A stretch of 64,000 nt of DNA. Origin: JANPCX01 sp031431125 (GTDB lineage: Bacteria > Pseudomonadota > Gammaproteobacteria > Burkholderiales > Burkholderiaceae_C). The notes beneath the pieces are model-generated. The model was not told the DNA's origin, made no database searches, and saw only the letters and a list, made by a program, of their open reading frames with translations. Location: the NCBI GenBank assembly GCA_031431125.1, contig JANPCX010000040.1:50576-114575 (forward strand). The letters run 5' to 3'. Below, piece by piece: positions 1 through 8,256 of the stretch. The position numbers were made by a program, and so were the translations under genes. The stretch's first letter is position 1, and the number at the start of each line of letters is the position of its first letter.

Positions 1-143
1 TGGGAGAAAAAGTCTCCGAGGTTTACATCGGCCCGATGCTCGGCGGGGGCATTGAAATTTGGTTTGGGTATGTGCTGGTTCTCTTTGTGCTGCTGGTGCG
101 GCCGCAGGGCCTCTTTGGGGAAAAAATCATCGACCGCGTATGA
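1..143 (+). CDS. livH: Branched-chain amino acid-type ABC transporter permease LivH, C-terminal end (partial)
   Basis: The window opens inside this gene; reading in frame from base 3, the last 46 codons end at the TGA at 141-143. The tail has one hydrophobic segment followed by VRPQGLFGEK, the usual C-terminal signature of LivH/LivM inner-membrane permeases. LivH pairs with LivM to form the channel of a LIV-type (HAAT) ABC importer, and livM follows on the same strand. The substrate is not visible from this fragment. The identification as LivH rather than a second LivM rests on gene order. Confidence 0.8.
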   Translation, partial: GEKVSEVYIGPMLGGGIEIWFGYVLVLFVLLVRPQGLFGEKIIDRV

Positions 144-254
144 AAAAAATACATGATTTTTCGGCGCAGGCTCACTTGGCCTTGGCCAAGTTAAGCGCAG
201 CGGCCGAAGTCAGAAGATCATTGACCGCGTTTAGCCCAAATCAACCGAGACGCC

Positions 255-352
255 GTCATTCGCGCGAAAGCGGGAATCCAGGCAGTGCACCGGGCCGCAT
301 CCATCAATTCATTGGCGACCACCCACTGGATTCCCGCCTTCGCGGGAATGAC
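255..352. repeat. Intercistronic inverted repeat, 26-nt arms
   Basis: Arm one at 255-280 and arm two at 327-352 are inverted copies of each other with two mismatches, separated by 46 nt. The core is GTCATTCCCGCGAAAGCGGG or close variants. It lies in the 265-bp gap between livH and livM, so the operon mRNA would form a long hairpin there. A shorter single-hairpin copy of the same core is at 2968-2997. This is a dispersed palindromic repeat of the REP/BIME kind; no gene lies in this gap. Confidence 0.85.
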
Positions 353-408
353 AGGTGGGTGGGCCAATCCATGAAACACCCAGCCGACGCATCGTAAAAA
401 AGACGCCC

Positions 409-1485
409 ATGTTTTACAGAGAAAACGGCCAATTCAAAACCAGCTACCGGGCGGACGCTCAGGTCTTCCCCATCACGCAAGACCGCATCGCCATTGGTTT
501 GTTGCTCGCCTTTGCCTTGGTGGGCGTGCCACTGCTCGCTGACGAGTACGTGTTCCGCGCCTTGTTGATTCCCTTTTTGATTCTGTCCCTGGCCGCCTTG
601 GGTTTGAACATCCTCGTCGGTTACTGCGGCCAGGTCTCGTTGGGCACCGGGGCCTTCATGGCGGTGGGCGCCTATGCGGCCTACAACTTTTCGGTGCGCA
701 TTGACGGCATGCCCTTGTTGTTGGCGCTGCTGCTCGGTGGTGTTTGTGCCACCGTGGTGGGGGTGCTTTTTGGTATCCCATCGCTGCGCATCAAGGGGCT
801 CTATTTGGCGGTGGCCACGCTCGCAGCGCAGTTCTTTTGCGACTGGGCTTTTCTGCGCATTTCCTGGTTCACCAACAACTCGTCGTCGGGCTCGGTGTCC
901 ATCTCCAACATGAATGTGTTTGGAATTTCCATCAACACCCCGCTGGAGAAGTACCTGCTGTGCTTGGGCTTTTTGATCGTGTTTGGCATGGCCGCCAAAA
1001 ACCTGGTGCGTGGTCACATTGGGCGCGAGTGGATGGCGATACGCGACATGGACGTCGCTGCTGCCGTCATCGGCATACGGCCCGTCTACGCCAAGCTCAG
1101 CGCGTTTGCGGTGAGCAGCTTCATCGTCGGTGTGGCCGGCGCACTCTGGGGGTTTGTGCACCTGGGTTCGTGGGAGCCTGCGGCCTTCTCCATCGACCGC
1201 AGTTTTCAGCTGCTCTTCATGGTCATCATTGGCGGCTTGGGCTCCATCATGGGCAGCTTTTTTGGCGCAGCCTTCATTGTGCTGCTGCCCATATTTCTGA
1301 GCCAAGCCCTGCCAGCAGTGGGCAACCTGCTCGGCGTCACCATCACCACAGCCGGTGTGGCCCATGCTGAGCTGATGATTTTTGGTGCCCTGATTGTTTT
1401 CTTTCTCATCGTCGAACCCCATGGTTTGGCCCGTTTGTGGTCCATAGGCAAAGAAAAAATGCGCCTCTGGCCTTTCCCGCATTGA
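409..1485 (+). CDS. livM: Branched-chain amino acid-type ABC transporter permease LivM
   Basis: A 358-residue polytopic inner-membrane protein, second permease of a LIV-type ABC importer. The start ATG at 409 gives MFYRENGQFKTSY, the typical N-terminus of Burkholderiales LivM; an upstream in-frame codon would add residues translated from the end of the repeat. Many hydrophobic segments follow, with the conserved cytoplasmic loop GREWMAIRDMDVAAAVIGI that contacts the ATPases, and a C-terminal VEPHGLARLW. It is preceded by livH and followed by the binding protein. An ATPase of the LivG type is not present downstream and is probably upstream of the window. Confidence 0.93.
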   Translation: MFYRENGQFKTSYRADAQVFPITQDRIAIGLLLAFALVGVPLLADEYVFRALLIPFLILSLAALGLNILVGYCGQVSLGTGAFMAVGAYAAYNFSVRIDGMPLLLALLLGGVCATVVGVLFGIPSLRIKGLYLAVATLAAQFFCDWAFLRISWFTNNSSSGSVSISNMNVFGISINTPLEKYLLCLGFLIVFGMAAKNLVRGHIGREWMAIRDMDVAAAVIGIRPVYAKLSAFAVSSFIVGVAGALWGFVHLGSWEPAAFSIDRSFQLLFMVIIGGLGSIMGSFFGAAFIVLLPIFLSQALPAVGNLLGVTITTAGVAHAELMIFGALIVFFLIVEPHGLARLWSIGKEKMRLWPFPH

Positions 1486-1584
1486 TCCGTTTTTTTCAAG
1501 ACCACTCGAGTCGGAACGCACTGACCGGCGAGAGACAAAAAACAAAAGAAGTGCAAACACCGATCCATCCACCGGAGACACGCC

Positions 1585-2922
1585 ATGAAGTTCACATCCA
1601 TCACCCGCGCCGCCCTGCTCGCCGCAGCAAGTAGCGCCGCACTGCTCACCTCACCTGCCCTGTGGGCCCAAGAGAAGGTGCAGTTTTTCCCCAGCCTGAC
1701 GGGCCGCACCGGACCTGTCGCACCGAACGCCACCCCGTTCGCCAACGGTTATGCCGACTACATGAAGCTCGTGAACCTGCGCGGCGGCATCAACGGTGTG
1801 AAGACGCTGGTGGAAGAGTGCGAAACCGCCTACGCCACCGACCGCGGTGTGGAGTGTTACGAAAGGCTCAAAGGCAAACACGGCGGTGCCACGGTGTTTC
1901 AGCCGCTGTCCACCGGCATCACTTTTGCGCTGACTGAAAAAGTTCCCACCGACAAAATTCCAATGATCACCTCGGGCTATGGCCGCAGCGATTCCGCCGA
2001 CGGTGGTGTGTTCAAGTGGAACTTCCCCTTGATTGGTCACTACTGGGTGGCGGGCGACACCGTTTTGCAGCACATTGCCAAAAAAGAAGGCGGCTGGGAC
2101 AAACTCAAGGGCAAAAAAATAGCCGTCGTTTACCACGACAGTCCGTTCGGCAAAGAGCTGCTGCCCATCATGAACGAGCGCGCCCAAACCCACGGCTTTG
2201 AGCTGCAACTGCTGCCCGTGCCCGCACCTGGTGTGGAACAAAAATCCATCTGGTTGCAAGTGCGCCAACAGCGCCCTGACTTCGTGGTCATGCAAACCTG
2301 GGGCGTGATGACGGCCACCGCCATCAAAGAAGCCGTGGCCACGGGTTACCCCCGCGAGAAAATGTATGGCACGTGGTGGTCAGGTGCAGAGCCCGACCTC
2401 AAAGACATCGGTGCCGCAGCCAAGGGCTATAGCGCCGTGATGATGCAACACGGCTCAGAGTTCGATGCAACCGTGGTGAAAGACATCTTGGCCAAAGTGC
2501 ATGGTGCCAACCAAGGCACAGGCCCGAAAGAGGAAGTAGGAACCGTGCTTTACATGCGCGGCGTGGTGGGCGCGATGCTGGCGGTGGAAGGCGTGCGTGC
2601 CGCGCAAGAACGTTTCGGCAAAGGCAAGGTCATCACCGGAGAACAAGCACGCTGGGGTTATGAAAACCTCAACCTCACGCAGGCCAAACTGGATGCCTTG
2701 GGCTTCAAAGGCGTGATGCGCCCGGTGTCCACCAGCTGCTCCGACCACATGGGCTCGGCCTGGGCCCGTGTGCACACTTGGGACGGCGCGAAGTTCACAT
2801 GGAGCTCAGACTGGTTGCAGGCTGACGACCAAATCATCCGGCCCATGGTGAAGGCGTCGGCGGAGAAGTACGCAGCAGAGAAAAAACTTACCCGCCGCAC
2901 ACCGGCGGATTGCCAGTCTTGA
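1585..2922 (+). CDS. ABC transporter substrate-binding protein (LIV/HAAT family)
   Basis: A 445-residue periplasmic binding protein. The N-terminus has a basic start, a hydrophobic stretch and a likely signal peptidase site around ALWAQ (about residue 29). The mature protein has a type I periplasmic-binding fold (Peripla_BP_6 kind) with an unusual extended N-terminal section containing CETAYATDRGVECYERLK. It is 100 nt downstream of livM and 102 nt upstream of livF, so it is the dedicated receptor of this importer. The neighbouring PaaK-like ligase suggests the ligand is an organic or aromatic acid rather than leucine, but that is inference. Confidence 0.88.
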   Translation: MKFTSITRAALLAAASSAALLTSPALWAQEKVQFFPSLTGRTGPVAPNATPFANGYADYMKLVNLRGGINGVKTLVEECETAYATDRGVECYERLKGKHGGATVFQPLSTGITFALTEKVPTDKIPMITSGYGRSDSADGGVFKWNFPLIGHYWVAGDTVLQHIAKKEGGWDKLKGKKIAVVYHDSPFGKELLPIMNERAQTHGFELQLLPVPAPGVEQKSIWLQVRQQRPDFVVMQTWGVMTATAIKEAVATGYPREKMYGTWWSGAEPDLKDIGAAAKGYSAVMMQHGSEFDATVVKDILAKVHGANQGTGPKEEVGTVLYMRGVVGAMLAVEGVRAAQERFGKGKVITGEQARWGYENLNLTQAKLDALGFKGVMRPVSTSCSDHMGSAWARVHTWDGAKFTWSSDWLQADDQIIRPMVKASAEKYAAEKKLTRRTPADCQS

Positions 2923-2967
2923 GCCACTGCACAGCGCAGAGCAGGCGGTGGTGATGCCCACCCAAGC

Positions 2968-2997
2968 CCGTCATTCCCGCGCAAGTGGGAATGACGG
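2968..2997. repeat. Palindromic repeat, short copy of the 255-352 element
   Basis: CCGTCATTCCCGC followed by a short GCAA-type loop and GTGGGAATGACGG forms a near-perfect hairpin. It has the same GTCATTCCCGCG core as the repeat between livH and livM and again sits between two genes of one operon (binding protein and livF). There is no T-run, so it does not look like a terminator. Confidence 0.85.
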
Positions 2998-3024
2998 CTC
3001 CGAATTCAATTTGGTGAACCTGGT

Positions 3025-3840
3025 ATGAGCGCCAACATCCTCCTCAACGTCAACGGCATCGAAGTCATCTACAACCATGTCATCTTGGTGCTCAAGGGCG
3101 TCTCGCTGCAGGTGCCCGAAGGTGGTGTGGTGGCACTCTTGGGTGGCAATGGGGCGGGCAAAACCACCACCCTGCGGGCGGTGAGCAACCTGCTGGCCGG
3201 TGAACGCGGCGAAGTCACCAAGGGGTCGATCGAGCTGCGCGGCGAGCGCATAGAGAAACTCTCGACCGCCGACATGGTGCAACGCGGCGTGATTCAGGTC
3301 ATGGAAGGTCGCCACTGCTTTGCCCACCTCACCTTAGAAGAAAACCTGATGACAGGCGCCTACACCCGGCGCGATGGCAAAGCCGCGGTGGCACAAACGC
3401 TGGAAAAGGTTTACAACTATTTCCCCCGCCTCAAAACCCGCCGCACATCGCAAGCCGCCTACACCTCGGGTGGTGAACAACAAATGTGTGCCATAGGCCG
3501 CGCCCTCATGGCCAACCCCCGCATGGTGTTGCTGGACGAACCCAGCATGGGACTTGCACCGCAAATAGTTGAGGAAGTTTTTGAAATCGTGAAAGACCTG
3601 AACCAACGCGAGAAGGTCACCTTCTTGCTCGCCGAGCAAAACACCCACATGGCGCTGCGTTATGCCGACTACGGCTACATCTTGGAAAACGGCCGCATCG
3701 TGATGGACGGCGCCGCCAGCAGCCTGCGCGAGAACGAAGACGTGAAGGAGTTCTACCTGGGCATGGGCAAAAGTAGCAGCGACAAAAAAAGTTTCAAGGA
3801 CGTCAAAAGCTATAAGCGCCGCAAGCGCTGGTTGGCGTGA
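3025..3840 (+). CDS. livF: ABC transporter ATP-binding protein LivF
   Basis: A 271-residue ABC ATPase that powers the LIV-type importer from the cytoplasmic face. Visible motifs are Walker A GGNGAGKTT (residues 40-48), signature SGGEQQM (about 148-154) and Walker B VLLDEP (about 168-173) followed by GLAP, typical of LivF. The C-terminus has a lysine-rich extension (SYKRRKRWLA) beyond the usual LivF end. The start ATG at 3025 follows the short palindrome. Its stop is followed within 12 nt by the start of a small unknown gene. Confidence 0.93.
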   Translation: MSANILLNVNGIEVIYNHVILVLKGVSLQVPEGGVVALLGGNGAGKTTTLRAVSNLLAGERGEVTKGSIELRGERIEKLSTADMVQRGVIQVMEGRHCFAHLTLEENLMTGAYTRRDGKAAVAQTLEKVYNYFPRLKTRRTSQAAYTSGGEQQMCAIGRALMANPRMVLLDEPSMGLAPQIVEEVFEIVKDLNQREKVTFLLAEQNTHMALRYADYGYILENGRIVMDGAASSLRENEDVKEFYLGMGKSSSDKKSFKDVKSYKRRKRWLA

Positions 3841-3851
3841 CGGAGTGGTTC

Positions 3852-4145
3852 ATGGTCGACGACTTTTTCGCCCCACCCTCCTTCAAACCCATGGACGCCC
3901 TGCAGCAACTCAAGCGGCATGTGCGCGATTTGCGTTTGCTCACCGAAAGGGGCTCGGGGTTTGAACTTCAAGGTGTCGCCGTGCTGGACCTTCAAGTGCA
4001 AGCCAATGTGATCACCGCACGCATTGCCAGACGGCGCTCGCAGCGCTGCGAGTGGGATGTTCAAACCCTCCAAAGCAGTGCCGACGTTCGCAAACTGCAA
4101 GACGAAATCAAACGACGCTTGTTGCGTTGGGTGGACGAAGACTAA
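3852..4145 (+). CDS. Small conserved-looking protein of unknown function in the ABC/ligase operon
   Basis: A 97-residue protein from ATG 3852 (MVDDFFAPPSFKP); a GTG at 3837 overlapping the livF stop would add five residues. It is soluble-looking, with no signal peptide or membrane segment, alternating charged and hydrophobic residues, and an R/K-rich C-terminus. I do not recognise the family. It is packed between livF and the PaaK-like ligase with 16 nt to the next start, so it is probably co-translated and may act with the ligase or transporter. It could be a specific accessory of this cassette. Confidence 0.6.
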   Translation: MVDDFFAPPSFKPMDALQQLKRHVRDLRLLTERGSGFELQGVAVLDLQVQANVITARIARRRSQRCEWDVQTLQSSADVRKLQDEIKRRLLRWVDED

Positions 4146-4161
4146 CCCGGTCGGACAACAC

Positions 4162-5454
4162 ATGAACCACCTCAGCCCAAACACTCACTACGACCTGCTG
4201 GAGACCCGCTTGCCCAACGAGCGTGAGGCGGCCTTGATGCAACGTCTTGCCAAACAAGTCCAGCACGCCAAACAGCACACACCCGCCTACCAACAGCGCT
4301 TGCATGGTCTGCGCACAGACAACATCAACACCCGTGCCGCGCTGGCCACCTTGCCGGTAGTGCGCAAACACGAACTGATGGAGAGCCAGCACGCGACGGC
4401 TGAACATGACGTGTTCGGTGGTTTTGCGGCGGTTGGCTGGGGACGCACCTCGCCACAAACTCAGCGCCCCTTGCGGGTGTTTGCCTCACCCGGCCCCATC
4501 CACGAACCCGAAGGCCGCGCCCCCAACTACTGGCGTTTGGCGCGAGCCCTGTTTGCGGCGGGCTTTCGGGCGGGCGACTTGGTGCACAACAGCTTCAGCT
4601 ACCACTTCACCCCTGCGGGCTCCTTCATGGAAACCGGTGCCCATGCGCTGGGTTGCACCGTTTTCCCAGCCGGCACGGGACAAACCGAAATGCAGGTGCA
4701 GGCCATGCGTGTACTGCGCCCATCGGCTTATGCGGGCACGCCCAGTTTCCTGAAAATAATTCTGGACAAAGCAGACGAGGTGGGTGTGGCCTTGCCCAGC
4801 CTTCAACGCGCCGTCGTCGGTGGTGAGGCCTTTCCCAACAGCCTGCGCGACAGCCTGCTCGCGCGCGGCATACAGGCCTTTCAGTGTTATGCCACGGCCG
4901 ATATCGGACTGATCGCCTATGAAACCGCGGCCCGAGAGGGTTTGGTCTTGGATGAAGAGGTCATTTTGGAGATCGTCCGCCCTGGCACCGGCGAAACACT
5001 GCCCGACGGCGAGGTCGGCGAAGTGGTGGTCACCACGCTCAACCCCGACTACCCCTTGATTCGTTTTGGCACGGGCGACCTGTCGGCGGTCCTTCCCGGC
5101 CCCTGCCCCACGGGTCGCAGCAATACCCGCATTCGAGGCTGGCTTGGTCGTGCCGATCAAACGGCGAAAGTGCGGGGCATGTTCGTGCACCCGTCCCAGG
5201 TCGCCACCATCGCCAGCCGCCACTCCGAGGTGAGACGCGTGCGTTTGGTGGTGGACAGCGAGATGGCGCAAGACCGCATGACCCTCTGGGTCGAAACCGC
5301 AGCGTTGCCCCAGGAAACCAAAACCCAACTGAACGAGCAACTGATCAGCAGCATTCGCGACATCACCAAGCTCAGAGGGGAAGTTCAGTTTGCGGACTTG
5401 GGCAGTTTGCCCAACGATGGCAAGGTGGTGGACGATCAGCGTCCGGTGGGCTGA
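4162..5454 (+). CDS. PaaK-like AMP-forming acyl-CoA ligase (phenylacetate-CoA ligase family)
   Basis: A 430-residue member of the ANL superfamily, close in length to phenylacetate-CoA ligases. These enzymes form an acyl-adenylate and transfer it to CoA. Visible family features are YHFTPAGSFMETGAHALGC, YAGTPSFLKIILDKA, VVGGEAFPNSLRD, CYATADIGLIAYE, FGTGDLSAVL and a C-terminal regulatory part with GRADQTAKVRGMFVHPSQV. ATG 4162 is chosen because longer in-frame starts run through the preceding small gene. Standing at the end of the LIV-type operon, it probably activates the imported acid. The exact substrate is unknown. Confidence 0.85.
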   Translation: MNHLSPNTHYDLLETRLPNEREAALMQRLAKQVQHAKQHTPAYQQRLHGLRTDNINTRAALATLPVVRKHELMESQHATAEHDVFGGFAAVGWGRTSPQTQRPLRVFASPGPIHEPEGRAPNYWRLARALFAAGFRAGDLVHNSFSYHFTPAGSFMETGAHALGCTVFPAGTGQTEMQVQAMRVLRPSAYAGTPSFLKIILDKADEVGVALPSLQRAVVGGEAFPNSLRDSLLARGIQAFQCYATADIGLIAYETAAREGLVLDEEVILEIVRPGTGETLPDGEVGEVVVTTLNPDYPLIRFGTGDLSAVLPGPCPTGRSNTRIRGWLGRADQTAKVRGMFVHPSQVATIASRHSEVRRVRLVVDSEMAQDRMTLWVETAALPQETKTQLNEQLISSIRDITKLRGEVQFADLGSLPNDGKVVDDQRPVG

Positions 5455-5634
5455 AAAACAGTCCGCCTGCTCGCCCTCCCAAAAAGCCAGGAATAACTAA
5501 GTAGTTTCCGTTACGCACGGATGCGGCTACGGCTACACAATTGGTCAACATCGGCTTTCTGAGTTCGCATGGTGCAATCTCAGCCGGTGTCAAACATACT
5601 CAATCAGCGCCAGCAATTGACAAGGAGATCCGCC

Positions 5635-6606
5635 ATGAAACGACTGCTTTTGGCCACCGCCGCCATCTTGGGTTCTGCCGCTGCGTGGGCAGACTACCCG
5701 GACAAACCCATCACCATCATCGTGCCCTTTGCCGCGGGAGGGCCTACTGACAAAGTCGCGCGCGATTTGGCCGAGGCGCTGCGCAAGCCGCTCAATAACG
5801 CCACCATCGTCGTTGAAAATACCGCCGGTGCGGGCGGCACTTTGGGAGCGTCCAAAGTTGCTAAGTCGAGCAATGATGGCTACACCCTGTTGGTGACGCA
5901 CCTGGGTATGGCGACAGCGCCAGCCCTGTATCGCACCTTGCCATACAAAGCGCTGGAGGATTTTGAATACCTCGGCGTGATCAATGAAGTTCCCATGACC
6001 CTGATCGGTCGCCCGACGCTGCCCGCCAACAACTACCAAGAGTTGCTCAAATGGATGGAGGCCAACAAGGGCAAGATCAACCTCGCCAATGCAGGCTTGG
6101 GTTCGGCATCGCACCTGTGCGGCCTCATGTTTCAAAGCACCATTCAAATTGACATGACCACCATCCCTTACAAAGGAACGGGCCCGGCCATGACCGACCT
6201 GCTCGGGGGGCAAGTTGACTTGATGTGCGATCAAACGACCAATACCAGCGGCCAGATTGAAGCCGGCAAAGTCAAGGCCTATGCGGTAAGCACGTCAAAA
6301 CGTTTGACCACACCGGCACTGGCCAAACTGCCGACCCTCGACGAGTCGGGTTTGAAGGGCTTCAATGTCAGCACATGGCACGCCTTTTACGCGCCCAAGG
6401 GGACACCCAAGGCGGTACTTGAGAGACTCAATGCCGCTCTGAAGCTGGCGCTGAAAGATGCGGACTTCGTTAAGCGTCAAGAAGCGCTGGGCGCAGTGAT
6501 CGTGAACGACGCTCGCGTCAACAGTGCCGACCACAAGAAATTCGTGGAAGCCGAAACCGCCAAGTGGGGGCCAATCATCAAGGCAGCGGGGCAGTACGCG
6601 GACTGA
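5635..6606 (+). CDS. Bug-family tripartite tricarboxylate transporter substrate-binding protein
   Basis: A 323-residue periplasmic solute receptor of the TctC/Bug family. The start ATG 5635 has AAGGAG 8 nt upstream and gives a clean Sec signal peptide ending at AAAWA. The mature protein begins DYPDKPITIIVPFAAGGPTD, the diagnostic Bug N-terminus, and contains YKGTGPAMTDLLGGQVD. No TctA/TctB membrane partners are adjacent, which is common for Bug proteins in Burkholderiales. The ligand, usually a carboxylate, is unknown. A broken paralogue of its C-terminal third lies at 9403-9677. Confidence 0.92.
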   Translation: MKRLLLATAAILGSAAAWADYPDKPITIIVPFAAGGPTDKVARDLAEALRKPLNNATIVVENTAGAGGTLGASKVAKSSNDGYTLLVTHLGMATAPALYRTLPYKALEDFEYLGVINEVPMTLIGRPTLPANNYQELLKWMEANKGKINLANAGLGSASHLCGLMFQSTIQIDMTTIPYKGTGPAMTDLLGGQVDLMCDQTTNTSGQIEAGKVKAYAVSTSKRLTTPALAKLPTLDESGLKGFNVSTWHAFYAPKGTPKAVLERLNAALKLALKDADFVKRQEALGAVIVNDARVNSADHKKFVEAETAKWGPIIKAAGQYAD

Positions 6607-6648
6607 CCTGAACATCTTCAACCCCGTTGAGGAGCTCCTACCTTGAGA

Positions 6649-6677
6649 AAAGGCCGTCCATCGTGGCGGCCTTTTTT
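6649..6677. terminator. Bidirectional Rho-independent terminator
   Basis: AAAGGCCG and CGGCCTTT form an 8-bp stem with a 10-nt loop, followed by a T-run; on the other strand the A-run becomes the T-run. It sits between the convergent Bug gene and the TauE-type gene and can end both transcripts. Confidence 0.85.
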
Positions 6678-6679
6678 GT

Positions 6680-7471
6680 TCACGACAACAGCAAACGAAG
6701 TGCGGAGATCATCAGCGCAACCACTATGATTTGCCGCAATGTTTTCGTGTTGAGCCTGCGAGACAAACGAACACCAATCGAAGAGAAAACAACACCGCTG
6801 ACCACCAACAAGCACATGCCCCACCCTGAGATTGGACTTGCGGCAACCGCCTCGGTTGATGGATTGCTGTTTTGGATCAACGAAACCAAGTAACCTGTCA
6901 CCGACAAGGCGCCGATCAACAGCCCCGTCATGTTCGCGGTGGCAATGGCATCTTGAAATTTGCTTTTTGTCGCATAGACAAAATAGGCAATGGTGTACGT
7001 CCCACCACCCACACCAATCAAGGTGGACACAACGCCAATCAGCCCACCAAAAGTAAAGTCCATTGCCTTGTTGCGAGTTTTGACACCTTCAGACTCGGCA
7101 ATCGGCCACAGCATTACTGCAGCAAGACACAATTGCAATACCGCCACAACCCCAGTTGTCACCAGATGCTGAGCGCTGCCCAGCATCACAGCAACTAAAG
7201 GTGTGAACAGCGCGACTCCAAAAACAAAACTGCGCGCACCTGCGAAGATCGCAGATCTTTCTTCCATCGTGCGAATTCGATACTGTTTCGCCGCCGCGCC
7301 GATGGAATTGAAAAGCACAACGAACCATGAGATAACGATGGCGTCGTGCAGAACCTCGTTGCCATACAGCCACGTCAGTGTGGGTATAACAACGATTCCT
7401 CCTGCCAAACCGACTAAGCCCGCAATCAAACCGGAAAGGGCCCCGGCGACAAGCAAAACCACAGTTTCCAT
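6680..7471 (-). CDS. Sulfite exporter TauE/SafE family membrane protein
   Basis: A 263-residue polytopic inner-membrane protein of the TauE/SafE (DUF81) family, which exports sulfite, sulfoacetate or other organic anions. The start METVVLLVAGALSGL at 7471 places the first membrane segment at the N-terminus with the usual SGLIAGLVGLAGGIVVIPTL repeat motif; the second copy of the repeat is GGLIGVVSTLIGVGGGTY. Upstream in-frame starts at 7507 and 7549 exist and neither has a clear ribosome site, so the start is uncertain. It may move a product of the substrates captured by neighbouring receptors, which is speculation. Confidence 0.85.
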   Translation of the reverse strand: METVVLLVAGALSGLIAGLVGLAGGIVVIPTLTWLYGNEVLHDAIVISWFVVLFNSIGAAAKQYRIRTMEERSAIFAGARSFVFGVALFTPLVAVMLGSAQHLVTTGVVAVLQLCLAAVMLWPIAESEGVKTRNKAMDFTFGGLIGVVSTLIGVGGGTYTIAYFVYATKSKFQDAIATANMTGLLIGALSVTGYLVSLIQNSNPSTEAVAASPISGWGMCLLVVSGVVFSSIGVRLSRRLNTKTLRQIIVVALMISALRLLLS

Positions 7472-7507
7472 CTGGGAGAGGTGGGCCCACTTTTCGGCCA
7501 CACACAT

Positions 7508-8256
7508 GTTGTAACGGCCGCGGAGTATGTCACGACTGTGCGACACCACGGACTCAGGTACACCAGCCCTTGTCTCACTCCGAAGGATGGCTCGCCCATT
7601 CTATGGGCTTGGAGCGCCGAAAGGCGGTATGCAAATCCTCCTAGTTGGGGCGCAGCAGTCGCCGATATGGTCTCCCGACCATTTGCGCCCCCGATTTACG
7701 CGATCGCCTCTGCGTGCTGTGGAGTCAGCTCAAGTCTGTTCAATATTTGGTGCCCTGGGCCTTGGCCGCATGAATACGCGGGGCCACGCGGATATTGCCG
7801 TTTTGAACGGAAGCAGGGGCTCGGTAAAACGGGAAATGTTGCAAAAGCACTGCTTGCGTATCGTCTACTGATGAATCAGATCGGGATGACGAAGCCTCCC
7901 GCAGAAACTGTACGAAATGTGCATAGAACGTGTTGATTGGCTTGAACATCTCAAAGCCCCCTTCAAGTGATGGCCGCACACAACAGTCAACACGGTGGAT
8001 GATGTGTCTGCATGTAACTTGATGTTGTACTCCGACCTGCATGTTTTTACAGTGGGGAACACGCGCGAATGCCCAGTGCGCGTGAAAAAGGTCACGGCAA
8101 CAATGCCCAAAACTCCCTGATCTCGGTCCGATGAACTTTGATCTTTCAACAGACGGACCCCTCAGGCTGGACTGCCTTCCCATCAAAAAGTCGCAGATGG
8201 CAGCCACAATCGCTGGCTGTACGGCTCCCAGTTACAACACCCACCGAGGAATTGAA
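7508..8256. other. Gene-free stretch of about 750 bp
   Basis: No reading frame here has convincing codon structure, a ribosome site or recognisable motifs; the longest (7740-8207, minus) reads as arbitrary residues. It contains a small hairpin CGCCGAAAGGCG near 7615 and must hold the promoters of the TauE-type gene and of the binding protein at 8257. It looks like eroded DNA in an accessory patch that also holds a pseudogene. Confidence 0.6.

Noticed and set aside
304..1581. Minus-strand 425-codon frame opposite livM
   Set aside because: It is the antisense of livM with histidine/glutamine-rich random composition and no ribosome site.
7740..8207. Minus-strand 155-codon frame in the gap before 8257
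   Set aside because: No ribosome site, no family-like pattern, and cysteine/histidine-rich random composition.
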